Made by a program: the position numbers and the translations under genes. A stretch of 64,000 nucleotides of DNA from Auanema rhodensis (lineage: Eukaryota > Nematoda > Chromadorea > Rhabditida > Rhabditidae): positions 11,888,501 through 11,952,500 of the forward strand of contig OZ059896.1 of assembly GCA_964057225.1 (NCBI GenBank). Reading direction: 5' to 3'. The notes beneath the pieces are model-generated. The model ran no database searches. It had not been told where the DNA came from and saw only the letters and a list, made by a program, of their open reading frames with translations. Below, piece after piece: positions 23,676-32,084 of the stretch; the first letter of the stretch is position 1, and every line of letters starts with the position of its first letter.

Positions 23676-24759
23676 ATTGGAAAAACAGGCAGAAAAAATG
23701 AAACATCGATATGATACGATACACAAAGTGGATGAAAATAAGTTACCTAAAGCAGGCGACAAGGTATACTTAAAACTAAGCAATAGTACGAGCAATCATA
23801 GGAAATCGGTTCACAACATGAAAGGTCCATGCCAAGTTATAGAAGCAGGAAAGACTTCAGCTTGTATACAAGGAGAGCGCGATACCGTACCCACTAGGGC
23901 ACAACATGATTTACTCATCCCCGTTACTGCAGATATGGGCACACCGAAAAATGTAACAGAAGGGAGACGACCGAGAGGCAGACCGCAGAAGAATAAAAAT
24001 GCACCAGTAGCATATGTTAACGAAATTATTTTCAGTATTAATGAAGAAGTTCTCAGGGAAAGAATAGTCAGCACTATACGAGGAGGTAGTGTAGGAAACA
24101 TAGGTTCCAAAAGAAGAGAAGACATCTTGATTTTACCCCCCTCAATGAATATTGTGAAGGAACCAGGAACATTCCAAATCCGCGGCGGAGCTGTGAGAAT
24201 TGGACACACTAGTAGAGGGATATCTAGTATTCTAGAAGAAATTTGGGAAGCAGTCCCAAACTTGGTCATAGTACTACCAGCAATGAGCGTATCGGCAGTA
24301 CGGATATGGTTCCCAGTTAAAAAAATACGAGAATTCATAGAAAGAAAAGAGTGTACGAGAGTTACGGTGATATTTCCTCCTGTATGGACACCCAGCTATG
24401 AAGAAGTGATAGGGGAAATAGAGCAGGAAGTACAGGTTCTACGAATGTGGTTAGAAGCAAAATATATAGAAGCTATGATCGACATGATTGGAGATAAGAA
24501 TCTAGGAGACGTGCGGTTACTGGACGTTCAAGGATGCCTCGGATTACTCAAGAAAATACACCTGACAATCGACGAAGCCGAAATATTTCTGTTCACTCTG
24601 TCAATGCATCTCGTCAAGCTGGGAAACGACTCATACCAGATCCAAATCAATAAAAAGCAAGCTGACACTCGAAGAAACGCACATATAACTACTAGAAAGA
24701 GACGCTCCAATCAGGATTCACCACACAAAGCCAGAAGACAGGGACGTCTTCATGATTAG
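23557..24759 (+). CDS. Gypsy integrase C-terminal part with AT-hook-like motif and unusual ~250-aa extension
   Basis: 400 codons. The first ~130 residues are the normal integrase C-terminal region (Lys/Arg-rich helix, then KAGDKVYLKL and a GPCQVIEAG barrel motif). A basic RRPRGRPQKNK motif with the GRP core of an AT-hook follows. After it come about 250 residues that Ty3/gypsy pol does not normally have: a compact region with alternating hydrophobic strands (VPNLVIVLPAMSV, TRVTVIFPPVW), helices (SYEEVIGEIEQEVQVLRMWL) and a basic tail. The strand-helix pattern loosely recalls SGNH-type folds, but no catalytic motifs are recognised. It ends 10 nt before the 3' LTR. Confidence 0.7.
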   Translation: MDEHRLNYYKEPAVHLTQYGDYVSELREVLTCARKLAKLKLEKQAEKMKHRYDTIHKVDENKLPKAGDKVYLKLSNSTSNHRKSVHNMKGPCQVIEAGKTSACIQGERDTVPTRAQHDLLIPVTADMGTPKNVTEGRRPRGRPQKNKNAPVAYVNEIIFSINEEVLRERIVSTIRGGSVGNIGSKRREDILILPPSMNIVKEPGTFQIRGGAVRIGHTSRGISSILEEIWEAVPNLVIVLPAMSVSAVRIWFPVKKIREFIERKECTRVTVIFPPVWTPSYEEVIGEIEQEVQVLRMWLEAKYIEAMIDMIGDKNLGDVRLLDVQGCLGLLKKIHLTIDEAEIFLFTLSMHLVKLGNDSYQIQINKKQADTRRNAHITTRKRRSNQDSPHKARRQGRLHD

Positions 24760-24760
24760 T

Positions 24761-24769
24761 CCCCCCCCA
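24761..24769 (+). promoter_or_regulatory. C-tract next to the 3' LTR where a polypurine tract is expected
   Basis: CCCCCCCCA immediately precedes the 3' LTR on the coding strand. Plus-strand priming needs a purine-rich tract on this strand, so this is either a changed site or a run on the opposite strand. Confidence 0.4.
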
Positions 24770-25136
24770 TGTTATGTTTGTACGTTGATAGATCGCTTTC
24801 TGATCTTTATCAAAGTAATGATCTAAGGATCTACCTTCCCGCTTTTTTATTTCACTATATAAGGGATTAAAACACATGTACAGTGTCTCCAGTTGTTTCT
24901 TTTTATCTTTTACTTTTTCTTTTGTTCCAAGAGGAACCTTACGAGTACGTTATCTACGTTATTTTTGGTCTAGACAGTTACTTATTTTTGATCTTGCGTT
25001 ATAGCTTTTATATAAGTTCTTTTTCATTGTTTTTTTACGGTTTCCTAAAGAGTAAAGGCTATCTTTTGCCTTCCTTTTTTTTAGTAATAAAGTGTTGTGA
25101 TTCAAAAAGGGTTCTTTAGTACGTGAAATTACCACA
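24770..25136 (+). repeat. Gypsy 3' LTR
   Basis: 367 bp, TGTTATG...ACCACA, followed by the AATA duplication and then the other half of the interrupted Polinton terminal repeat. Confidence 0.94.
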
Positions 25137-25502
25137 AATATAATTTATATATATAAAGGTTAAATATAATTTAAATATTTAAAATTTAAATATAATTTAA
25201 ATATTTAAAATTTAGATTTTTTTTTCACTTAATATATTTAAAAATTAATTAAAAATATATAATTATATACATATATACATTTGAAAAAGCATATTTAAGT
25301 TTGATTTGAAAAAAAAATTTAAATCATGCTTTAAATCATGATTTTTAAATTTAAAAAACGAAAATCCATGAGACATGATCCCAAAATATGATTTTAACAG
25401 CTGACGCTCAAAAATAAGTTTTTGACAGCTGACGCGCCTCAAAAGTATGTTTTTGACAGCTGTTTGGGGGCGTGGTTAGTAAATTTTGCACGGCTCTCTA
25501 CT
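25137..25502 (-). repeat. Polinton type A terminal repeat, outer part and right terminus
   Basis: AT-rich stretch, then three to four ~30-bp direct repeats with CAGCTG cores, then TTTGGGGGCGTGGTTAGTAAATTT (in part) and the end GCACGGCTCTCTACT at 25502. The reverse complement begins AGTAGAGAGCCGTGC, which is also the left terminus at 26036 and 60555. The AG start agrees with Polinton/Maverick ends. Confidence 0.8.
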
Positions 25503-26035
25503 GACATGCTAGAATAGGAACGCATCTGTAAAAGAAAAAATAAAAATTAGAATTAATAATTTTATAATCTTACATTGATTGTTGAATTTTTAGGTTTATA
25601 ATGACGGCAAACTTAAGGCATCATTCCTCGCTCTACACTTGACACAGAGGCTGAAACAGTGGTACTCGTCTACGACTTGCAATGTATTCCTACAAGTTGT
25701 GCAGAGACATATTGGTCTCATAACTACAGGCTGTTGTGGAGAGCTATCCATTGAGATTTGTACCTGCTTTTTTGGTGTGTCTAAACAAAAAATAATTGAT
25801 AACAAAAATAAAACCCTACCAAAGAATGTGGCAGCAAAGTTGGGTCCTGGTGTGGGTGGTCGTGGAACATCCGGTTCCGGTGTCGAAGGTACAATATTCT
25901 CTACATCAACAAGAGCGGAACGCTTCATGTTCGTAGCCCAATTGGAGGCTTTTCCTAAACAACAACGAACTTTTACGTCTATAATTATTAAATTAACTTT
26001 TAAAAAGTTTGTTGTTTTTCTAGGCAAACCATTTT
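25503..26035 (-). pseudogene. Diverged copy of the Polinton Cys-rich D-box gene
   Basis: Exon 1 is 25820-25928 (start codon CAT on plus at 25926-25928) and encodes an N-terminus with RSALVDVEN followed by SP/TP-containing PEPDVPRPPTP. A 39-bp GT-AG intron (25781-25819) is followed by exon 2, 25596-25780, carrying MRPICLCTTCR ... DEYHCFSLCVKCRARNDAL. After that the frame shifts by a small deletion relative to 62236-62453 and meets a stop at 25596. The beginning of exon 3 (ATGCGTTCC on the minus strand, ~25503-25525) is cut by the terminal repeat end at 25502. The upstream side is cut at 26036 by another terminal repeat. A relic that keeps its key motifs. Confidence 0.8.
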
Positions 26036-26628
26036 AGTAGAGAGCCGTGCAAAATTTACTAACCACGCCCCCAAACAGCTGTCAAAAACATACTTTTGGG
26101 GGCGTCAGCTGCTAAAAACATACTTTTGGGGCGCGTCAGCTGTCAAAAACATATTTTTGAGCGTCAGCTGTTAAAATCATATTTTGGGATCATGGTTCAT
26201 GGATTCTCCTTTTTTAAATTTAAAAATCATGATTTAAAGCATGATTTAAATTTTTTTTTAAATCAAATTTAAATATGCTTTTTTAAATGTATATATATAA
26301 TTATATATTTTGAATTAATTTTTAAATATATTAAGTGAAAAAAAAAATGTAAATTTTAAATATTTAAATTATATTCAAATTTTATATTTATAAATTATAT
26401 TTAAATTATATTTAACCTTAATATATATAAATTATATTTAAATTTTAAATATATTAATTAGTTTTAAAATTTTATTACTTTATTCATTTATTATATTTAT
26501 TAATTATGTTTGTTTACTTATTTTGTTTACTTATTTTGTTTATTATGTTATAATATTGTGTTTTTTTACTGTTTTTATTTTTAAAGATCAATAAAATTTT
26601 TGCATGTAGATAATTTTGTTCACCGTAC
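26036..26628 (+). repeat. Polinton type A terminal repeat, left end
   Basis: Starts AGTAGAGAGCCGTGC. CAGCTG cores at 26076, 26106, 26137 and 26165 lie in ~30-bp direct repeats (GCGTCAGCTGTCAAAAACAT). An AT-rich tract then runs to TTCACCGTACTT at 26628. It is collinear with 60555-61158. At 26628 it jumps straight into the integrase gene, so the iterated palindromes and the Cys-rich gene are deleted in this copy. Confidence 0.82.
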
Positions 26629-26629
26629 T

Positions 26630-27893
26630 TTATCCACTCCTATTTACAAATACTTGACGTTTACCGCTTCGAGTACGCTCTTTTAAAACTTTTTCTATAT
26701 AGTACTGGTTGCTTTTATTAGTAGCCAAGACAAGTTCAGGTTCGTAGAATATTCCCTTTATACGTTCACCATTATAATCTACAAGTTTATACACGGTTGG
26801 GTTTCCGGTTACAACCTCATCAATTGTGAACAGCTCCATTGTATATCCAGACTCGTAGCTTTTTTCAAAAGTACGCCTATTTTTGCTTATGCGAACAGTA
26901 TCACCAATTTTAAAGCGGTTTTTAACAGCTGGTGCATATTCTTCAATGAATATATTTGCTTTAACATCAATGGGCCGCATTTTTTAGGAGCGGTTATAAG
27001 ATTTGTTTATTCCTTCAACCAAATCATCTAGGATATCAATCCAACGATGATTATTCTTGTAATAGAGATATTTCATCATGCGTGTTTTTAAAGTTCTATT
27101 TGCTCGCTCCACCATTGCAGCCTTTTGTGGTGAACTTGTAGATCCGTGCAGTATGGCAAACTTTTGGAATAGTTTTTCACAATGATTATTATAAAACTCT
27201 GTGCCATTATCAGTAATCAACTGAATTGGTATAAAATTCTTGAATAAACTTTCAAATGCACTAGCAACCTCTATACCACCTTTAGTTTTCAAAGGCCTAA
27301 CATATAACATGCGTGTATAAACATCAATCATGGTCAACATGTAAGCATAGCCGTCGTTTAATTTTTTATATTTTTGCATATCAACCAAATCTGCTTGCAC
27401 TATTAGAAATAAACTACATCCTCTAGTCTTTCTAGTCTGCATACGCATTCTGGTTGGTTTATGCCGTGTAAAAGTTTCAGAATCTTGCAAAAAATCATCA
27501 ACTTGTACCTTTGAAATGCCATGTTTTCGTGCTTGCGATAATAAATTCTTGGCTGATGTATATGAAGCTGGATGTTTTATATCGTAATAAATGCTCGCCA
27601 AAATATCATTTCCATAATCTAATGTAGAACTTTTTACGACCTTGGCCTTTCTGTGAGTCTCCTTCTTGTGGTGTGTAATATGATTCGGCGGCAGTATCAA
27701 AAGTCTTTGACCTTTTACTTTTGAGTGTACGAACCGGTGATGGTGAATATCGAATAACAGCTTTACGATGACGAGGCGTTCTAGGTAATATAGTAGAGTC
27801 CAAGTCTATAACAGCCGGTTCAGCTCTAGTTACAACGTCAACTGAATCATTGTCAGTCGACTCTCTTCTAGTTTGTTTCTTGGCTGTAGTCAC
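26630..27893 (-). pseudogene. Polinton/Maverick integrase, broken
   Basis: Retrovirus-like integrase typical of Polintons. A basic N-terminal part (27893-27606) has RHRKAVIRYSPSP and AVIDLDS. A frameshift near 27650 leads into the NxLLASIYYDIKHP-type region and the core: Asp in VQADLVDMQK, Asp in ITDNGTEFYNN and Glu in AAMVERANRTLK. A stop after SYNRS (26984) separates the C-terminal SH3-like part (RFKIGDTVRISK). The chromodomain is cut at 26640 (Arg-Ser-Gly-stop in place of Lys-Trp-Ser-Gly). The stop after SYNRS is shared with the copy at 43300. By family knowledge it would integrate element DNA with a 6-bp target duplication. Confidence 0.92.
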
Positions 27894-28680
27894 GTTCTGC
27901 CCGGTGAATGAACGTTTTTCTCAAAAATCATCTACTAAAATCTAATAAAAATAGACTGAGGTTGGGTATTCAGATGTGTAGAATCTCAATTTCCTAGTGA
28001 GATTTGGCTAAGACTTCTGCTTTTTCCGGCAAAGGGGTTTATGAGAGAGACCATCCACAAGATTTGTTCACAAAAAAGTTCAGGCTGTAGTCACGTTCTG
28101 CCCGGTGAATGAACGTTTTTCTCAAAAATCATCTACTAAAATCTGATAAAAATAGACTGAGGTTGGGTATTCAGATGTGTAGAATCTCAATTTCCTAGTG
28201 AGATTTGGCTAAGACTTCTGCTTTTTCCGGAAAAGGGGTTTATACCGAGACCATCCACAAGATTTGTTCACAAAAAAGTTCAGGCGGTAGTCACGTTCTG
28301 CCCGGTGAATGAACGTTTTTCTCAAAAATCATCTACTAAAATCTGATAAAAATAGACTGAGTTTGGGTATTCAGATGTGTAGAATCTCAATTTCCTAGTG
28401 AGATTTGGCTAAGACTTCTGCTTTTTCCGGCAAAGGGGTTTATACCGAGACCATCCACAAGATTTGTTCACAAAAAAGTTCAGGCTGTAGTCACGTTCTG
28501 CCCGGTGAATGAACGTTTTTCTCAAAAATCATCTACTAAAATCTAATAAAAATAGACTGAGGTTGGGTATTCAGATGTGTAGAATCTCAATTTCCTAGTG
28601 AGATTTGGCTAGGACTTCTGCTTTTTCCGGAAAAGGGGTTTATGAGAGAGACCATCCACAAGATTTGTTCACAAAAAAGT
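27886..28680. repeat. Four tandem ~200-bp repeats
   Basis: Units begin GTAGTCACGTTCTGCCCGG at 27886, 28087, 28287 and 28487 (periods 201, 200, 200), and the last ends at 28680. Units differ at a few positions (ATGAGAGAGACC versus ATACCGAGACC). The array starts inside the first codons of the integrase gene and stops exactly where the tRNA-Gly-like sequence begins. There is no coding potential and no similarity to the 166-bp satellite. Confidence 0.93.
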
Positions 28681-28685
28681 TGCGT

Positions 28686-28719
28686 GGCGACCCGGCTTCG
28701 ATTCCCGGCCGATGCACCA
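28686..28719 (+). other. tRNA-Gly 3' half with an encoded CCA
   Basis: GGCGACCCGG, a T-arm TTCGATTCCCGG and acceptor CCGATGCA match the 3' half of eukaryotic tRNA-Gly(GCC) with one T-stem change, followed by CCA. Nuclear tRNA genes do not encode CCA, so this is likely copied from a mature tRNA, for instance a reverse-transcription primer. No 5' half is present, so it is not a tRNA gene. Confidence 0.75.
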
Positions 28720-28747
28720 CTTTTTGTCTCTCGAAACTAACAGTGTA

Positions 28748-29551
28748 TTAAATAAACAATAAACGAATAACCCCTAACCCTGCTACTACTGAATCATCAT
28801 AATCTGAACTAACTGCCGAACTTTCTTTGGATACAATAAGTGCTTGCATCTCGTCATTAGACTTGAATACAGCAGAGTCAAAAGCATCTTTGCCACATAC
28901 TCTTATAAGACTAACCCATGGCTCATCTTTATTGACTGCATTGGCTAGCACTCTTTTAATTTCATTAAATCCAGCATGGAAAGGAGCTGTTAGGGTCTCA
29001 AAAACACGGAATTTGTCTAGTCTTCCCAAGGCCCAATTGATGTATTGCTCAGAACACTTATTGGGTATTTCCAGCTCAAATGCATTACACCATTCTCTAA
29101 CTTCATTGGCTAATACAAACAATGTACCAATTTCTTGATTACATCTCTTATTTAGTGCATCTATCCCTTTGAAAATTTCTTCATTCTCAGCAATTTCTTC
29201 TTCGGATAAGGAGTAGTTGAGGTGAATAATGTTACTTACTTCCCTAAGCAATTTATTCTCATTCTCTATCAAAGTATCTTCAACTTTTGTGAACTTCTCC
29301 ATCATTGATTTCTTAATATTCTTCACAACTTCAATTCCCCCTACATCACCTTCAATATCATCTATATTCTCCTCTTGAAAGAAAGTAAAGTGATCGGTAA
29401 GTTCTTTACCTTCTTCTTCACTCATCTTTGAAGGATAAATCGATTTTGTACCATTTACCTCAATCACAGTATACACGCTGTCATCAACCTTAGGCTCGCC
29501 ATCTTGTTTACTAGATGTTTCTGAAACAGGGTCATTATTAATCTCTTTCAT
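28748..29551 (-). CDS. Hypothetical protein, acidic then coiled-coil (cassette ORF2)
   Basis: 267 codons starting with an ATG at 29551, 21 nt after the stop of the upstream ORF on the same strand. The N-terminal ~90 residues are acidic and low-complexity (VDDSVYTVIEVNGTK, MSEEEGKEL, EENIDDIEGDVGG). Next is a helical region with heptad character (KFTKVEDTLIENENKLLREV), then a more globular C-terminal part (CGKDAFDSAVFKSNDEMQAL). I do not recognise the family. The arrangement after ORF1 and the acidic-plus-coil make-up resemble a phosphoprotein downstream of a nucleoprotein in non-segmented negative-strand RNA viruses, but that is an inference from layout only. Confidence 0.55.
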   Translation of the reverse strand: MKEINNDPVSETSSKQDGEPKVDDSVYTVIEVNGTKSIYPSKMSEEEGKELTDHFTFFQEENIDDIEGDVGGIEVVKNIKKSMMEKFTKVEDTLIENENKLLREVSNIIHLNYSLSEEEIAENEEIFKGIDALNKRCNQEIGTLFVLANEVREWCNAFELEIPNKCSEQYINWALGRLDKFRVFETLTAPFHAGFNEIKRVLANAVNKDEPWVSLIRVCGKDAFDSAVFKSNDEMQALIVSKESSAVSSDYDDSVVAGLGVIRLLFI

Positions 29552-29572
29552 ATGTCTTTTTGCAAAGTCAAG

Positions 29573-30100
29573 TCAGTTATCTAGGTCATCATCTCCAAAA
29601 GAGATTAGGCCTGATAAGTTCATTTCATCGCATTTAAACAGCTTCTTAGTATCAAGTTTAGCCATGTGCTTCATGATATTGAGGTATTTGAAAGTTCCCA
29701 TAGAGTTGGCTACTTCACAATTCAAGCTGTAACCAATATCCCAGAGAATGTCTTTACTTATTGGACCTTCTTGGATCTTTCCTTTCTTGTTAGCATATCT
29801 AGAAAATTGCCCAGAAGATACTACATCATTAAAGGTGGATGTACCAAATGGCTTAACAAGATGACCTAGACAGTTATAAATAATATATGCTACTAAGCCA
29901 CTGATCTTGACATTCTCTTTCTCTTGACCAACAACTATAGCTCTAGGCAATAAGCTTATTTCCTTATCTTTAAAGATAATCCCCACAACCACAGAAATCA
30001 GGTCTAACAATTCATCAACATTAGAGATCGTAGTTTTGCCAACATCTTTCCATTTACAATGAGAGTCATTATGTATCCAAAAAACAGAACGTCCCTGCAA
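29573..30100 (-). CDS. Hypothetical protein, N-terminally truncated (cassette ORF1)
   Basis: 175 codons from a TTG near the cassette edge. No in-frame ATG precedes it, so the true N-terminus is probably missing. Globular, with features such as LDLISVVVGIIF, SGLVAYIIYNCLGH, SSGQFSRYANKKGKI and an acidic end FGDDDLDN. I do not recognise the family. The acidic end, the small spacing to ORF2 and the cDNA-like boundaries suggest an endogenised RNA-virus gene (nucleoprotein-like), which a profile search would have to test. The upstream edge coincides with an SL1-like 13-mer and the BEL-2 primer-binding site. Confidence 0.5.
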   Translation of the reverse strand: MQGRSVFWIHNDSHCKWKDVGKTTISNVDELLDLISVVVGIIFKDKEISLLPRAIVVGQEKENVKISGLVAYIIYNCLGHLVKPFGTSTFNDVVSSGQFSRYANKKGKIQEGPISKDILWDIGYSLNCEVANSMGTFKYLNIMKHMAKLDTKKLFKCDEMNLSGLISFGDDDLDN

Positions 30101-30108
30101 AAGAACGC

Positions 30109-30121
30109 GGGTAATTAAACC
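30109..30121 (-). other. 13-nt match to the nematode spliced leader SL1
   Basis: On the minus strand GGTTTAATTACCC equals the first 13 nt of SL1 (GGTTTAATTACCC...). It sits at the 5' edge of the two-ORF cassette in its coding sense, next to ACAAAAAG plus the tRNA-Gly site. The following bases do not match SL1, and a TTCTTTTGCAG acceptor-like string follows. Confidence 0.35.
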
Positions 30122-30130
30122 AACAAAAAG

Positions 30131-30142
30131 TGGTGCATCGGC
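30131..30142 (+). promoter_or_regulatory. BEL-2 primer-binding site for tRNA-Gly
   Basis: TGGTGCATCGGC is the exact complement of the last 12 nt of tRNA-Gly including CCA. It lies 84 nt before the gag ATG at 30226, the expected position in a BEL element. Confidence 0.75.
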
Positions 30143-30225
30143 AAAATAAGTAGAGAACTACAGGCGATTCATAAAATAATTGTTTAATCAGTAAATTAAG
30201 AAAAAAAAAACGAAGAGAGAAAAAG

Positions 30226-31620
30226 ATGAATTCTTCAATAAAATTCAGCAAACAAGGATTTCAAGCTAGAATAGCTTCGAATAGTTACAAACGAAAAGAA
30301 GTCTTAAAAATTTTGAAAAAATACGAAATAAGTACAATTTTAATTTCAAATGAAATTGATGCCATATTAGTATACGTAGAAAATCTCAGAAATTTATGTG
30401 AGCATATAAAAATCATGAGAGCAGATGAAGAAGAAATCATTATAGATGTATTGGTTGAAAAATCACACTTAAACATGGAGAGTGAAGAAATCAAAGAAGA
30501 ACTTGAAGAATTAGAAGATATTATAAATTACCAAAATGACAAGAAAGCAAAAACAAAATTCGAAATGAACCATAAACAAATATTAGAAAATTTACCGCTT
30601 TGCAACAGATCCAGTAACTCACAAATCTCTAAAAATGAGAAAGACACTCAAGTAGAAACGTCGTGTTGGGAATCTTCAGGCTCTGAAATAGATAATAGAT
30701 TAATGAACAGAACGAAAATTTGAAAAAAGAGAAATCCAGAAGTAGACAAAACAATATCATTATTTAATGATAAAATGAAAAATATGATCAAACGTCTAAG
30801 TCATATAGAAATGAAAATGAATGATAATGATGAAAACTCTGAAACAGAAGAGAGAAAAAATAGTATATTTTCCAAACCTAAAATGCAATTAACAAACTTC
30901 AATGGCGAAATAACTGAATATTTAGAATTTATGGGAATCTTTGAAATGTTAGTACATGAAAACAGATACATGAATAATAAGGAAAAATTATTTCATTTAA
31001 AATCATGTATGAAAGGAAAAGCAGAAAATTTACTAAAACCTATCACGTTAACATCAGAAAATTATGCGAAAGCTTTAGAGTTACTAAGAAGAACTTATGA
31101 CAAGCCCGTTCAAAGGAAAAAATTATTAAAAGAGAAATTAAGACAACTGCCTAAAATATATAAAGATATAGAAAGAATGAAAGAATTATTTAATGAGATA
31201 AGAAGTATTCTAACAGGACTTAAAGAACATTCAGACGTAGATAACGAAGAAATAATCGAACTAATAATAGAAAAATTCCCTGAAAATATACAAAGAGAAA
31301 TTTTCAGAATAGAAAGTAACATAAACTCAGAATTAAATCTCAATCAAGTTTTGAATGTGATAGAAACAGCGTTAAAGACAGAAGAATTGGTTTACTCAAA
31401 GAAAGATTATTATCAATCGCAAATAAGAAATCAAATCAATCAATCGACAATGAATTTCTTGACAAGAACAGATAAAACCAATCAAAGAAACTATAAACAT
31501 GATAACTATGAGAAAAGAAGAAATTTGAATACGAGTAATTATCAAAGTTCAAAATATCAGCAAAATCAAATATGTTTGCAGGCAAATAAAAAAAGAAGGA
31601 AGAATATGCGTATACTGTAA
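30226..31620 (+). pseudogene. BEL-2 gag
   Basis: Starts at ATG 30226, with 165 codons to a TGA at 30721. Reading then continues in the same frame (281 codons from 30775). The second part holds the DUF1759-type gag domain of BEL/Pao elements (LTNFNGEITEYLEFMGIFE, HLKSCMKGKAENLL, LELLRRTYDKP). The first part is charged and helical. A frameshift near 31585 precedes the zinc knuckles. Codon use is strongly AT-rich compared with BEL-1. Confidence 0.8.
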
Positions 31621-31870
31621 TATGAATAATCATGAAACAAAATTTTGCCGTAGAACAAGAACAATCGAAGAAAAGAGAAAAATTACCATTCAGAACAAAT
31701 TATGTTGGATTTGTTTTTCAAAAAATCATAATTCTTTTGAGTGTACCGATAATAACTGTAAAAATTGCAATGGCAAGCATAATGAAAGCATTTGCATGAA
31801 AATTCAACATATCAATGAACAAAGAGGACATGGTGAAAACCAAACTTTATATGCTCATGAGGAAAAGTGA
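31590..31870 (+). pseudogene. BEL-2 gag zinc-knuckle region
   Basis: Three Cys/His knuckles in tandem: CVYC-x4-HETKFC, CWICFSKNHNSFEC and CKNCNGKHNESIC, the typical BEL/Pao nucleocapsid arrangement just before protease. It is out of frame with the preceding gag. The reading ends at 31868, soon before the inversion joint, so the protease is not found. Confidence 0.8.
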
Positions 31871-32084
31871 CATCAGTATGATAATCAAAGATATTCTAAT
31901 GAATCAAATCAACAGAAACCGTATCTAACAGGAGGAAATAAAGAACCAATGGGTCAAAATTTTCGTTGGAGAACCAGTTCAACAGAAAAGAAATAGCAGA
32001 AATAAATTTATTATCAGAAAAAGTGAACCACCTAGAAAATAATAAAACTAACACATTTTTCATAACATTTTTCAACTCTAAATA

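Larger units (their letters stand above)
19504..25136 (+). mobile_element. Ty3/gypsy LTR retrotransposon, defective
   Basis: 5633 bp with two 367-bp LTRs that differ by about two bases by eye, flanked by the 4-bp duplication AATA (19500-19503 and 25137-25140). It is inserted in a Polinton type A terminal repeat. The order is gag, protease remnant, reverse transcriptase, RNase H, integrase, as in Ty3/gypsy. gag and protease are internally deleted, and there are frameshifts near 20280, 22800-23079 and 23575. Young by LTR identity but not autonomous. Confidence 0.95.
28708..30142. repeat. 20-bp perfect inverted repeat bounding the two-ORF cassette
   Basis: GCCGATGCACCACTTTTTGT at 28708-28727 is the exact reverse complement of ACAAAAAGTGGTGCATCGGC at 30123-30142. 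Each is eight bases (ACAAAAAG) plus the tRNA-Gly primer-binding complement. The right copy reads into BEL-2 gag, and the left copy reads outward into the longer tRNA-Gly 3' half. Confidence 0.9.

Noticed and set aside
23811..24338. Minus-strand 175-codon ORF in the gypsy element
   Set aside because: Opposite a continuing coding frame of the element; no motif.
28686..28719. A functional tRNA-Gly gene
   Set aside because: Only the 3' half is present, with CCA encoded and a T-stem mismatch.
30100..30130. A spliced-leader RNA gene
   Set aside because: Only 13 nt match; there is no donor site or downstream Sm-site structure.
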